This document shows, piece after piece, positions 17,608 through 26,169 of a stretch of 64,000 bases of DNA; within the stretch, counting starts at the first letter, position 1, and every line of letters begins with the position of its first letter. The DNA is taken from the NCBI GenBank assembly GCA_030424595.1, contig JAUHWG010000007.1, positions 124,001 through 188,000 of the forward strand. The letters run 5' to 3'. This DNA comes from Polyangia bacterium. GTDB taxonomy: Bacteria > Myxococcota_A > Polyangia > Nannocystales > Nannocystaceae. A program made the position numbers and the translations under genes. Below the pieces are notes generated by a model. It was given only the letters and a program-made list of their open reading frames with translations. It did no database searches and was not told where the DNA came from.

Positions 17608-18788
17608 TGTGGTCGAGGTCGAGGCCGAGGCAGGGCGCAAGGTTGGGAGAGTTCGGGGTCGGCATCATCGTGACCGCCTGCGCGGGTCTTCTGTGGCCCC
17701 TAGAGGCCAAGGCAGAGCCCGCCTCGGCCCAGTGGGGCGAGCCCGCGGTCGAGGAGGCGGAGGAGGCCGAAGACAACGGGGCGGCAGAGGAGGCGGAGGA
17801 CGACCCCAGCGGTGAGGCGACCGGAGACGGTGAGGAGTCCGAAGCGGAGGCGCCCGCACCCGCGGCCAAGCCGAGGACAAAGGCCAAGGCGAAGGCCAAG
17901 CCGCGGGCGGCGAAGCGGACCAAAGAAGCGAGGAGCGCGAAGCGGGGACCGCCCCCCCCTCCGCCGTCGCGGAAGAGGCGGGCGAAGGACGCCCAGGAGG
18001 AGTTTGAGGAGGCGACCACCTCCGGCGAGCAGGCGCTGGAGCGCCGTCGCCGGGCTGAGGAGCGGGCGGCCCGGGGGATCGAGGACGGCTCGCCGTTGGA
18101 GGCCGCGAGGGACCTCGCCGTGATCGCCGAGCTCGACGATGATCCTGCGCTGATGATCGGCGCGGCCGAGGCTGCGCTCGCAGGCGTGGGCTCCGTCGCC
18201 GGGGCCGAGGAGGTGGCGCGGGTCCACGCGAGCGCCGGGAAGGCGAGGATCGAGGAGCTGAGGGGCAGCGACGATGAGTACGCGCTGCTCCGCCTCGGCC
18301 TCGAGGAGGAGGACCTCCGTCAGCTCGAGGTGCGGGCGAAGGCTGCGTCGACCCGGGCGAGCGTCGCCTCGGCGCGGGCCGAGCGGGCCGAGGCCCAGTC
18401 GAGGGGCCTACGGATCGCCAAGGGGGAGGTGATCAGCGGGGCTGTGCTCGCGGGCCTCGGGCTCAGCGGTGTGGCGATGATGGGGAGCGGGATCTACCTC
18501 CGACGCTCCGCCGACCGCGAGCTCGAGGCGGCCGGGGTTTCGGAGCTCGGCGAGCTCTCGCCGGAGCTGCGCCGTCCCTTTGAGCGGCAGTACGATCAGG
18601 CGTCGACGTTGACCGCGGGCGGGGCCGTGCTCGGCGCTGTCGGGACCGCGCTCGGGGTGACGCTCATCGCCGCCGGTGTCCGGGACCTGAAGCGGGCGGG
18701 GTGGCGCTCGGAGAGGCGGGCCTCGCTCCGGGGGGCGCCCACGGCCGGCCGCGGCGGGGCGGGCTTCGTCGTCGGCGGTCGCTTCTAG
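17607..18788 (+). CDS. Signal-peptide protein with two C-terminal membrane helices, 393 aa
   Basis: The ATG overlaps the stop codon of the haem lipoprotein (TGATG) and is preceded by AAGGGGGG; GTG 17604 is also possible. A signal peptide ends near LEAKA. It is followed by a Glu/Ala-rich acidic stretch (about 45-85), a Lys/Ala/Pro stretch including six prolines in a row (about 86-130), and a helical Ala/Arg/Glu-rich region (about 130-260). Two hydrophobic segments (about 265-290 and 325-350) frame a loop of about 40 residues. The C-terminus is basic and ends in Phe. The same plan recurs in the protein at 58430-59161, also coupled to a lipoprotein gene. The function is unknown; coupling suggests a complex with the haem lipoprotein. 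Confidence 0.8.
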   Translation: MWSRSRPRQGARLGEFGVGIIVTACAGLLWPLEAKAEPASAQWGEPAVEEAEEAEDNGAAEEAEDDPSGEATGDGEESEAEAPAPAAKPRTKAKAKAKPRAAKRTKEARSAKRGPPPPPPSRKRRAKDAQEEFEEATTSGEQALERRRRAEERAARGIEDGSPLEAARDLAVIAELDDDPALMIGAAEAALAGVGSVAGAEEVARVHASAGKARIEELRGSDDEYALLRLGLEEEDLRQLEVRAKAASTRASVASARAERAEAQSRGLRIAKGEVISGAVLAGLGLSGVAMMGSGIYLRRSADRELEAAGVSELGELSPELRRPFERQYDQASTLTAGGAVLGAVGTALGVTLIAAGVRDLKRAGWRSERRASLRGAPTAGRGGAGFVVGGRF

Positions 18789-19183
18789 GGATCTGAGCCG
18801 TCCTCCGGAGGATCCTCCGGCGGCGCTTCGAGCTCCAGGTTCGGCGGCCGGCGACCGTCGCCGAGCGCGTCGTCGACCGGCTCCTCCTCGATGTTCTGGA
18901 TCGACTCGGCGCTGGGGCGGTCGGGGGTCAACATGCCGCCGAAGTCGAGGAGAGCGTTGCCGACCGCGGCGCCGAGGGTGAAAGAGCGGAGCCCGACAAG
19001 GCCCGGGCCGCCATGGGCTCGGGCCCGTCGACGATGGAGCACGACCGTCAGCAGCGAGAGGAGGAGCAGGCCGATCGCGATCGGCTGGAGCCACCCCGCG
19101 CCTGCCTCCGGGGGCGTGCCGAGGTCGACCCGGACGGTCGGTCCTGTCGGGTCGAAGAGCCAGGTGAGGGCCGCGATCAGCAC
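18785..19183 (-). CDS. Small membrane protein, 132 aa
   Basis: The product has a weak N-terminal hydrophobic stretch (LIAALTWLF), a clear transmembrane helix (about residues 32-48, IAIGLLLLSLLTVVLH), a cluster RRRARAH on the cytoplasmic side, a second moderately hydrophobic segment (FTLGAAVGNALLDFGG) and an acidic Pro/Glu-rich tail. I do not recognise a family. Its TAG stop shares the palindrome CTAG with the stop of the convergent 17607-18788 gene, so the two coding regions overlap by four bases. Confidence 0.65.
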   Translation of the reverse strand: MLIAALTWLFDPTGPTVRVDLGTPPEAGAGWLQPIAIGLLLLSLLTVVLHRRRARAHGGPGLVGLRSFTLGAAVGNALLDFGGMLTPDRPSAESIQNIEEEPVDDALGDGRRPPNLELEAPPEDPPEDGSDP

Positions 19184-19395
19184 TGGATCGATGGTAGTGG
19201 CCTGCTAGGTCGATCTGACCCGGGGGCGCGAGCGATCTGTCGAGACGCTCGCGCCAGCGGCCTGTGACGAGGGTCGCGGCTGTTCTCGTACTCTCGTACT
19301 CTCGCGCGTGGCCCATCGCGGTGCGGTCCCAGAAGAGCGCTGTGGCCCGCTCCGCCCGGGGGGGAGTGGCCACCTCTCGACGCCGCCGCGGCAGG

Positions 19396-20268
19396 TCAGG
19401 GGCTGCCTAGCTCGAGGGCGGCTCGGGCCTCGTCGGGGCTGGCGACGCCTCGACCGGCACGCTCCGCGCAGGCGGCGAGGGCTGTGATCAGCTCGCCGTT
19501 GCTCGTCGCACGCTCGCCGCTCGGGAGGTAGAAGGTGTCCTCAAGGCCGCTGCGGAGCGCCCCGCCGAGCTCGGCGGCCCGCTGGTGCAGATCCCAGACC
19601 TCGCTCCGACCGATCGCGGTGACCTCCCACGAAGAGCCCGGCTTGGTCTGCTTGGGGAGGTAGCTCAGCAGCTCGGGATCGGCGGGCATGCCGGAGGCGA
19701 CGCCCATGACGAAGTTGTAGTGGGGATCCTTGGCCATGCCGACGTCGACGTAGAGGCCGACGGAGCGGATGATCCCCAGATCAAAGCACTCGAACTCGGG
19801 CATCGCCCCGGTCTCGGCCATCACGTCGAGGAAGGCCTGGATCTTGTCCACGGGGTTGTCGAAGACCATCGGCGGCCAGGCCCAGGTGCCGGCGCTGCGG
19901 GCCTTGAGGTAGTTGAGCGTGCCGGCGTTGCAGGCCGCGATCTCGGGCTTGACCCGGCGCATGCAGGCGCTCGGGGCGGAGATGTCGGGGCCGATGACCC
20001 CTGTGCTCATGTTGATGATGATCCCCGGGCAGCGCTCGCGGATCGCGTCGACGATGCTCGCCGCGACCTCGGGATCCCAGCTCGGCATATGGCCCCAGCC
20101 GGGCTCCTGCGAGCGGAAGTGGACGTGGACGATCGAGGCGCCCGCGTCGAAGGCCCGCTTGGCCTCGGCGGCCATCTCCTCCGGGGTCACCGGCACCGGG
20201 TGCTGCTTGGGGTTGGTGAGCACCCCGGTGAGGGCGCAGGTGATGATCGCTTTGTCGGTGGTCGCCAT
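19396..20268 (-). CDS. Beta-keto acid cleavage enzyme (BKACE, DUF849), 290 aa
   Basis: The protein matches the BKACE family, whose founding member is 3-keto-5-aminohexanoate cleavage enzyme. These zinc enzymes transfer a beta-keto acid fragment to acetyl-CoA, giving acetoacetate and a new acyl-CoA. Visible marks are the N-terminal strand IITCALTG, the metal ligands in IVHVHFR (His48, His50), the segment INMSTGVIG, and the C-terminal GLEDTFYLPSG with the catalytic-region Glu. Length is normal. It is the last gene of a minus-strand acyl-CoA cluster, 87 bp after the biotin carboxylase gene. In that setting it could act on a beta-keto acid arising from the carboxylase/hydratase steps; the substrate is not determined. 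Confidence 0.88.
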   Translation of the reverse strand: MATTDKAIITCALTGVLTNPKQHPVPVTPEEMAAEAKRAFDAGASIVHVHFRSQEPGWGHMPSWDPEVAASIVDAIRERCPGIIINMSTGVIGPDISAPSACMRRVKPEIAACNAGTLNYLKARSAGTWAWPPMVFDNPVDKIQAFLDVMAETGAMPEFECFDLGIIRSVGLYVDVGMAKDPHYNFVMGVASGMPADPELLSYLPKQTKPGSSWEVTAIGRSEVWDLHQRAAELGGALRSGLEDTFYLPSGERATSNGELITALAACAERAGRGVASPDEARAALELGSP

Positions 20269-20355
20269 GGTCGCCTTCGCTCGGTCCGGAGGGTCCGATG
20301 CCGTGCAACGCTACCGAAAAAGTGGCGCTCGTGGGCGGCGAAGAGGGCAGAGACG

Positions 20356-22356
20356 CTAGGCGGCGGGGGTGGGCTCGGCTTCGGGGTCGATGGTCACGAG
20401 CAGGCCCTTGGCCTTGACCTGGGCGCCGACCTCGAGGTGGAGGGTGGCCACGATCCCGCGCACGCCGGCGGTCAGGGAGGTCTCGATCTTCATCGCCTCG
20501 ACGATCGCGACCACAGTGTCGGGCTCGACCGCGTCACCGACCGCGACGGGGAGGGCGACGAGGCGGCCGATGGTCGGCGAGCGGACGGTACCGTCACCGA
20601 CGGTCGGTCCGGCGTCGGCGGGGCCTCGGGGGACGACCTCGGCGAAGCGGTGGAGCGCGCCGTCGCGCTCGAGGAGCAGCGTGTCCCCGTCGCGGGCGGC
20701 GTGGACCCGCTCGCGCAGGCCGTCGATCGCGACCCTCCGGCGCGGACCATCGGCCCCCAGGAGCGCGACCTCGACGGGCCCCTGGCTGCCGGGGCACCCG
20801 CGGACGCTGGCGCGCCCGGGGGCGAGGAGGCGGACGGCGAGGAGGGCCCGCTGCTCGCCGCAGGAGAGCTCGATGGGGAAGCCGTCGCCCTCGTTGCTCC
20901 GCCAGGGATCGTCGCTTCGCTCGAGCTCGCGTCCTTCGGCCGCCCAGAGGAGCGCGGCCAGGGCCCACTCGCCGGGGCTCGGGGCCTTGGCGGTGGTCAC
21001 GGCCGGGTCGAGCTCGGACTCGACGAAGCGGGTCGTCGCCTCGCCGGCGATGAACGTGGGGTGATCGAGGACGTCGAGGAGGAAGCGCTTGTTGTGGGGC
21101 GGCCCGAGGAGGACGGTCTCGCGCAGGGCTCGGCTGAGTCGACGGCGGGCGTCCTCGCGGGAGTCGCCGTGGGCGATCACCTTGGCGACCATCGGGTCGT
21201 AGTAGGGCGTGATCTCCTGGGCCGCGCCAAGGCCGTGGTCGACCCGGGTGTGGACGCCGTCGGCGAGCGCCGGGCTCCAGGCGACGACAGGCCCCGCCTG
21301 GGGGAGAAAGCCGCTGTAGGGGTCTTCGGCGTAGAGGCGGACCTCGATGGCGTGACCGCGGAGGGCGACGTCCGCCTGGGTCAGCGGCAGCGGCTCGCCA
21401 GCGGCGACCTTGAGCTGGAGCTCGACCAGATCGAGGCCGGTGCACAGCTCGGTGACCGGGTGCTCGACCTGGAGGCGGGTGTTCATCTCGAGGAAGTAGA
21501 ACGCGCCGTCTTGGCCGAGGAGGAACTCGACCGTGCCCGCGCCGACGTAGCCGATCGCCTGGGCTGCCTGGACCGCGGCGGCGCCCATCCGCGCCCGCAG
21601 GTCGGCGTTGACCGCCGGCGAGGGGGCCTCCTCGATGACCTTCTGGTGGCGGCGCTGGACCGAGCAGTCGCGCTCGCCGAGGTGGACGCAGGCGCCGTGG
21701 CTGTCGGCGAAGACCTGGATCTCGACGTGGCGTGCGCCCTGCACCGCGCGCTCCAGGATCACCTCGTCGCTGCCGAAGGCGTTCTTCGCCTCCGAGCGCG
21801 CGGAGGCGAGGGCGGCGACGAACTCCTCCATCGATCCCACGAGGCGCATGCCCCGGCCGCCGCCGCCGGCCGCCGCCTTGACCAGGAGGGGGAAGCCGAC
21901 CTTCGGGGCCTCAGCCAGCAGACGCTCGTCGCTCTGATCCTCGCCGGAGTAGCCGGGCACGCAGGGGACCCCGGCGGCGATCATCAGGCGCTTGGCCTCC
22001 GCCTTGTTGCCCATCCGCCGGATGGCCTCGGGGGGCGGGCCGATGAAGGTGATCCCCGCCTCGGCGCAGGCGGTCGCGAAGGCCTCGTTCTCGGAGAGGA
22101 AGCCGTAGCCCGGGTGGATCGCGTCGGCGCCGGCGCGCTGGGCCGCGCCGAGGATGTTGGCGATCGAGAGGTAGGACTCGGTCGCCGGGGGCGGGCCGAT
22201 GCACAGGGCCATGTCAGCGAGGTCGACGTGGCGGGCGTCGGCGTCGGCCTCGGAGAAGACGGCGACGCTGCGGTAGCCGAGGTCGTGGGCCGAGCGGAGG
22301 ATCCGGCAGGCGATCTCGCCGCGGTTCGCGATCAGGATGGTCGAAAAGCCAGGCAT
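20356..22356 (-). CDS. Acyl-CoA carboxylase, biotin carboxylase/BCCP subunit (MCC or GCC alpha type), 666 aa
   Basis: This subunit carboxylates biotin with ATP and bicarbonate and carries the biotin. Residues 1-450 are the biotin carboxylase domains: N-terminus FSTILIANRGEIACRI, the Gly-rich ATP lid AAAGGGGRGM, the motif ERDCSVQRRHQKVIEEAP, and EMNTRLQVEHPVTE. A middle domain (about 470-580) is that of methylcrotonyl/geranyl-CoA carboxylase alpha subunits. The C-terminal biotinyl domain has EAMKIE with biotinylated Lys623. It is complete. The carboxyltransferase lies two genes upstream, with an enoyl-CoA hydratase between, which is the order of liuBCD and of atuCEF. Which substrate applies is discussed under findings. 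Confidence 0.95.
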   Translation of the reverse strand: MPGFSTILIANRGEIACRILRSAHDLGYRSVAVFSEADADARHVDLADMALCIGPPPATESYLSIANILGAAQRAGADAIHPGYGFLSENEAFATACAEAGITFIGPPPEAIRRMGNKAEAKRLMIAAGVPCVPGYSGEDQSDERLLAEAPKVGFPLLVKAAAGGGGRGMRLVGSMEEFVAALASARSEAKNAFGSDEVILERAVQGARHVEIQVFADSHGACVHLGERDCSVQRRHQKVIEEAPSPAVNADLRARMGAAAVQAAQAIGYVGAGTVEFLLGQDGAFYFLEMNTRLQVEHPVTELCTGLDLVELQLKVAAGEPLPLTQADVALRGHAIEVRLYAEDPYSGFLPQAGPVVAWSPALADGVHTRVDHGLGAAQEITPYYDPMVAKVIAHGDSREDARRRLSRALRETVLLGPPHNKRFLLDVLDHPTFIAGEATTRFVESELDPAVTTAKAPSPGEWALAALLWAAEGRELERSDDPWRSNEGDGFPIELSCGEQRALLAVRLLAPGRASVRGCPGSQGPVEVALLGADGPRRRVAIDGLRERVHAARDGDTLLLERDGALHRFAEVVPRGPADAGPTVGDGTVRSPTIGRLVALPVAVGDAVEPDTVVAIVEAMKIETSLTAGVRGIVATLHLEVGAQVKAKGLLVTIDPEAEPTPAA

Positions 22357-22375
22357 GGGCGTCTACGGGGGGGCG

Positions 22376-22556
22376 GAGCGGTGCGGGGTAGACCGGTGCG
22401 GGTAGACCGGGGGGTGGATCGGTGCGGGTAGACCGATGCGGGTAGACCGATGCGGGTAGACCGATGCTGCCGGAGCGGTGCGGGCGGAGCGGAGCGGGTG
22501 GAGCGGAGCGGGTGGAGCGATGCGGGTAGACCGGTGCGGGTAGACCGATGCTGCGC
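22376..22556. repeat. 14-bp tandem repeats between biotin carboxylase and hydratase genes
   Basis: The gap consists almost wholly of imperfect copies of gtgcgggtagaccg, with variants ending in gat or in the form gcgggtggagcgga. About twelve units are visible. It contains no gene and no hairpin terminator. Confidence 0.85.
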
Positions 22557-22559
22557 CGA

Positions 22560-23414
22560 TCAGTCGGCGTTCTTGGGGTCGTCTGTGCGCTCGTCGGCGT
22601 GGGTCTCGGCCCAGGAGGGCCGACGTCGCTGCATGAAGGCGACCGTGCCCTCGACCCCCTCGGGGCTGCGCAGGGCCGCCGCGAATTCGTGGGAGCCGCG
22701 GTCGAGCAGCTCGCTGAGCGGGGTCTGGTTGGCGGCGAGCATCAGCCGCTTGGTGGTGCCGATCGCCGCGGGGGCGCAGCGGCCGATCTGGGCCAGGACG
22801 GTCTCCAGGCGCTCCTCCAGGATCAAGGTGTCGGAGGCGACCTCGTGGACGAGCCCCAGGCTGCGGGCCTCGTCGGCGTCGATCTTGCCGCCGGTGACCG
22901 CGAGGCGCCGGGCTTGGGTGAGGCCGATCCGTTGGACGATGAAGGGCGCGATCTGGGCCGGGGGGACCCCGAGGCTGGTCTCGGGGAGCTTGAAGACCGC
23001 GTCGGTGTGGGCGAGCGCGACGTCGCTGACGCAGGCGAGGCCAAAGCCGCCGCCCATCGCCGCGCCTTCGATCAGGGCGATCACCGCCTGGGGCGCTTGG
23101 TTGACCTCGGTCAGCATCGCCCCGAAGAGCCGGTTGGTGTGGGCGAGCGGATCGACGCCGTCGGCACCGGGCGCTGCTTGGCGCGCGGCGGCCATGTCCT
23201 TGATGTCACCGCCGGAGCAGAAGTTTCCGCCGGCGCCGCGGATGATCACCGCGCGGACGTCGTGGCGATCGCGGATCGCGTCGAAGACCGACATGATCTC
23301 CTCGACCATCGCGAAGCTCATCGCGTTGCGGACGTAGGGGCGGTTGAGGGTCAGGTGGAGGCGCCAGCCGTCCCGCTCGAGCAGGAGGTGTTCGCAGGTG
23401 GGGAGACGTGACAT
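22560..23414 (-). CDS. Enoyl-CoA hydratase/isomerase family protein (methylglutaconyl/isohexenylglutaconyl-CoA hydratase type), 284 aa
   Basis: This is a crotonase-fold protein. The CoA/oxyanion segment is NFCSGGDIKDM (about residues 64-74), the second oxyanion helix is IEGAAMGGGFGLACVSDVAL, and the catalytic-region Glu sits in KLPETSLGVPP. The N-terminus (LTLNRPYVRNAMSFAMVEEI) is typical. The position between carboxyltransferase and biotin carboxylase genes matches LiuC (3-methylglutaconyl-CoA hydratase, leucine degradation) and AtuE (isohexenylglutaconyl-CoA hydratase, acyclic terpene degradation). Both hydrate the product of the carboxylase. The C-terminal 15 residues are charged and extend past the usual family end. 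Confidence 0.92.
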   Translation of the reverse strand: MSRLPTCEHLLLERDGWRLHLTLNRPYVRNAMSFAMVEEIMSVFDAIRDRHDVRAVIIRGAGGNFCSGGDIKDMAAARQAAPGADGVDPLAHTNRLFGAMLTEVNQAPQAVIALIEGAAMGGGFGLACVSDVALAHTDAVFKLPETSLGVPPAQIAPFIVQRIGLTQARRLAVTGGKIDADEARSLGLVHEVASDTLILEERLETVLAQIGRCAPAAIGTTKRLMLAANQTPLSELLDRGSHEFAAALRSPEGVEGTVAFMQRRRPSWAETHADERTDDPKNAD

Positions 23415-23489
23415 GGGCTCTCTTCCGGGGGGGGCCGTAGTGGGGCCGTAGTGGCTGTGGTGGGGGTCGTTCCGGGCGCGCAGGCGGCC

Positions 23490-25127
23490 CTACATCCGGG
23501 CGACGCCGAAGGTGTTGGGGTAGAGCCGCCGGCGCTCGCCCTCGCGGATCGTCGCGAGGGCGAAGGAGAGCACCTTGCGGCTGTCTCGGGGATCGATGAT
23601 GCCATCATCCCAGAGGCGGGCGGTGGCGTAGAGCGCCCTGGACTCGTCGTCGAGGCGCTTTTTGAGCTCGCCGCCCATCGCCCCGATCGCCTCGGCGTTG
23701 GGGGTCATGCCCATCCGCGTCAGCTTGGCGGTGGTGATGATCTCCATGACCTTGGCCGCCTGCTCGCCGCCCATCACCGCGATCCGCGAGGCGGGCCAGG
23801 CGAAGACGAAGCGCGGATCGAAGGAGCGCCCGCACATCCCGTAGTTGCCGGCGCCGAAGGAGCCGCCGAGGACCAGCGTCAGCTTGGGCACGCTCGCGTT
23901 GGCGACCGCTTGGATCATCTTCGAGCCGTGCTTGACCATCCCCGCGCGCTCGGCCTCGGTGCCGACCATGTAGCCGGTGGTGTTCTGGAGGAAGAGCAGC
24001 GGCGTGTCGCTCTGGCAGCAGAGCTGGATGAAGTGGCTGGCCTTGGTCGCGCCGTCGGGATCGATGGGCCCGTTGTTGCCGATGATGCCGATCGCGTGGC
24101 CGTCGATCGAGGCGTGGCCGCAGACCGTCGCGCCGCCGTAGAGCGCCTTGAACTCGAGGAAGTCGGAGTCGTCGACGATCCGGGCGATGACCTCGCGGAC
24201 GTCGTAGGGCCGGCGAAAGTCGGCGGGGACGAGGCCGAGCAGCTCGTCGGCGTCGTAGCGCGGCGGCTTGACGAGGCGGCCCTGCGGGGGGCCCGGCCGC
24301 GGGCTCGGGGCCTGGTCGTGGTCCCAGCCTATCTTGGTGATGAGATCCCGCGCGAGGTGGACGGCGTGGGCGTCGTCCTCGGCGAGGTACTCGGCGGTGC
24401 CCGTGACGGTCGCGTGGAGCTCGGCGCCGCCCAGGGCCTCATCGGTGGCGACCTCGCCGGTGGCGGCCTTGACCAGGGGCGGCCCCGCGAGGAAGACCTT
24501 GGCCTTGCCGCGGACCATGATCACGTAGTCGCTGAGCCCGGGCAGGTAAGCGCCGCCGGCGGTCGAGGAGCCGTGGACGACGGTGATCTGGGGCAGGCCC
24601 GCGGCGGAGAGGCGGGCCATGTTCGCGAAGACCCTGCCGCCGTCGACGAAGATCTCCGCCTGGTAGAGTAGGTTGGCGCCGCCGCTCTCCGCCAGCGAGA
24701 TCATCGGCAGGCGGTTCTCCAGGGCGATCTCCTGCGAGCGCAGGGACTTGCGCAGGCCCATCGGCGAGATCGCTCCGCCCTTGATCGCCGAGTCGGCGGC
24801 GCCGACCAGGCAGCGGATCCCGCCGACGAAGCCGATGCCGACGATGTTGCCGCCGCCGGCGACGTCGCGCTTGCCGTCGTCGTCGTGCATCTTGTAGCCG
24901 GCGAGGCTCGAGAGCTCGAGGAAGGGGGCGCCGCGGTCGAGGAGGCGGGCGAGGCGGTCGCGCGGGAGGAGCTGGCCGCGTTTTTGGAACTTCTCGGCCT
25001 TGCGCGCCGAGTTGTCGCGGACCCGCTGCTCGATCGCTCGGATCTCGGCGATGTGGGCGAGCTGCTCCTCGCGGTTTTGCTTGAAGGCCGCGGAGCTGGT
25101 GTCGATCGATGAGGACAGGATCGGCAT
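23490..25127 (-). CDS. Acyl-CoA carboxylase carboxyltransferase subunit (MCC or GCC beta type), 545 aa
   Basis: The subunit moves CO2 from biotin to the acyl-CoA. N- and C-terminal crotonase-like halves are evident: SLAESGGANLLYQAEIF and HGSSTAGGAYLPGLSDY in the first, NNGPIDPDGATKASHFIQLC, QNTTGYMVG and GGSFGAGNYGMCGRSF in the second. Length is normal. Just after ESGGANL, the sequence is VDGGRVFAN; methylcrotonyl-CoA carboxylases, as I recall them, have EHFGRIF here, with a Phe said to restrict substrate size, while geranyl-CoA carboxylase has Gly. This favours a larger branched acyl-CoA, but the comparison is from memory. It lies 15 bp downstream of the SDR gene, so the two are surely cotranscribed. 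Confidence 0.93.
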   Translation of the reverse strand: MPILSSSIDTSSAAFKQNREEQLAHIAEIRAIEQRVRDNSARKAEKFQKRGQLLPRDRLARLLDRGAPFLELSSLAGYKMHDDDGKRDVAGGGNIVGIGFVGGIRCLVGAADSAIKGGAISPMGLRKSLRSQEIALENRLPMISLAESGGANLLYQAEIFVDGGRVFANMARLSAAGLPQITVVHGSSTAGGAYLPGLSDYVIMVRGKAKVFLAGPPLVKAATGEVATDEALGGAELHATVTGTAEYLAEDDAHAVHLARDLITKIGWDHDQAPSPRPGPPQGRLVKPPRYDADELLGLVPADFRRPYDVREVIARIVDDSDFLEFKALYGGATVCGHASIDGHAIGIIGNNGPIDPDGATKASHFIQLCCQSDTPLLFLQNTTGYMVGTEAERAGMVKHGSKMIQAVANASVPKLTLVLGGSFGAGNYGMCGRSFDPRFVFAWPASRIAVMGGEQAAKVMEIITTAKLTRMGMTPNAEAIGAMGGELKKRLDDESRALYATARLWDDGIIDPRDSRKVLSFALATIREGERRRLYPNTFGVARM

Positions 25128-25142
25128 GGTGGTCGTCCGGGT

Positions 25143-26015
25143 TCAGTCCGCGTCTTCGCGGAGCGCCTCGGGGAGGGTAGCGCGGTGGAAGCCGTCGAAG
25201 GGGGTGGACCTGTCGTGCGCGTTCATCGGCCAGAGAACGGTGGCGTGGGGCGCTGCGCCGTCGACCCGCAGGGTCGAGCCGCTGATGAACGCCGCCGCCT
25301 CGCTGAGGAGGAAGCAGATCGCCGCGGAGACCTCGGACTCGGTGCCGAGTCGGGCGAGCGGGACCGCCTGCTTGAGCTTGGGGATCATCGCCCGGACCGC
25401 GCCGGAGTAGGTGTCCATCCCGGACGAGGCGATCCATCCCGGGGCGACGGCGTTGACCCGGATCCCGGCGGAGGCCCACTCGAGCGCCGCGGTCTCGGTG
25501 AAGTTGACCATCCCCGCCCGGGCCGCGCCGGAGTGGCCCATCCCCGGCATGCCGAACCACATGTCGGCGACGATGTTGACGATCGAGCCGCCGTGCCTAG
25601 CCATGCTCTGGGCGTAGACCTCGCGCGACATCAAAAAGCCGCCGACGAGGTTGGTCCGGACGACGGTCTCAAAGCCCTTCTGGGTGATCGCGGCGAGGGG
25701 CGAGGGGTACTGGCCGCCGGCGTTGTTGACGAGGCCGTGGATCTGGCCGCGGGACTCGACGATCGCGGCGACCGTGGTGCGGACCCGCTCCTCGTCGCGG
25801 ATGTCGCAGGTGTGCCATGAGACGTCGCCGCCGTCCTCACGGATCTCCTCGGAGGTGCGGACGAGCTTGTCCTCCTTGCGGCCGAGGAGGACGACGTGGG
25901 CCCCGAGGGCGGTGAGCTCGTGGGCGGTGCAGCGACCGATGCCGCTGCCGCCCCCTGTGACGATGTGGGTCTGCTCGGCGAAGAGATCAGGGCGGAAGAT
26001 CGAGCGGAAGCGCAT
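25143..26015 (-). CDS. SDR oxidoreductase of enoyl-CoA reductase (PECR/DECR, AtuB/AtuG-like) type, 290 aa
   Basis: ATG 26015 follows GAGG by seven bases and starts the conserved sequence MRFRSIFRPDLF; the frame opening at 26081 is rejected. The NAD(P) site is TGGGSGIGR (residues 20-28), followed by NNAGG. The classical YxxxK is absent: the region reads GHSGAARAGMVN, as in peroxisomal trans-2-enoyl-CoA reductases and related CoA-linked SDRs, where a SxxxR/K form replaces it. The sequence APGWIASSG and the C-terminal ISGSTLRVDGA are normal SDR features. Citronellol-pathway SDRs AtuB and AtuG are of similar type. It is the first gene of the acyl-CoA cluster and diverges from the SCP2 gene. Confidence 0.88.
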   Translation of the reverse strand: MRFRSIFRPDLFAEQTHIVTGGGSGIGRCTAHELTALGAHVVLLGRKEDKLVRTSEEIREDGGDVSWHTCDIRDEERVRTTVAAIVESRGQIHGLVNNAGGQYPSPLAAITQKGFETVVRTNLVGGFLMSREVYAQSMARHGGSIVNIVADMWFGMPGMGHSGAARAGMVNFTETAALEWASAGIRVNAVAPGWIASSGMDTYSGAVRAMIPKLKQAVPLARLGTESEVSAAICFLLSEAAAFISGSTLRVDGAAPHATVLWPMNAHDRSTPFDGFHRATLPEALREDAD

Positions 26016-26169
26016 AGGAGGTCCTCGGTCGGTGGGTGCGGCGAATACTGTAGTGAACGCCGACGCGATTGTGGTACCCAAGGCGCCGGATCACGAGACC
26101 GCCCTGGGATCTGCGCCCTAGAGTTGCGCAGGCCAGGACGGGACCCACGACCGGGAAAGAGAGCGACCC

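Noticed and set aside
19585..22431. A 948-codon open frame on the plus strand
   Set aside because: It is antisense to the BKACE and biotin carboxylase genes, which have full sets of conserved motifs. Long antisense frames are expected at this GC content.
19396..26015. Plain assignment of the cluster to leucine degradation
   Set aside because: Isovaleryl-CoA dehydrogenase and HMG-CoA lyase are missing and an unrelated SDR and BKACE are present; left open between liu-like and atu-like.
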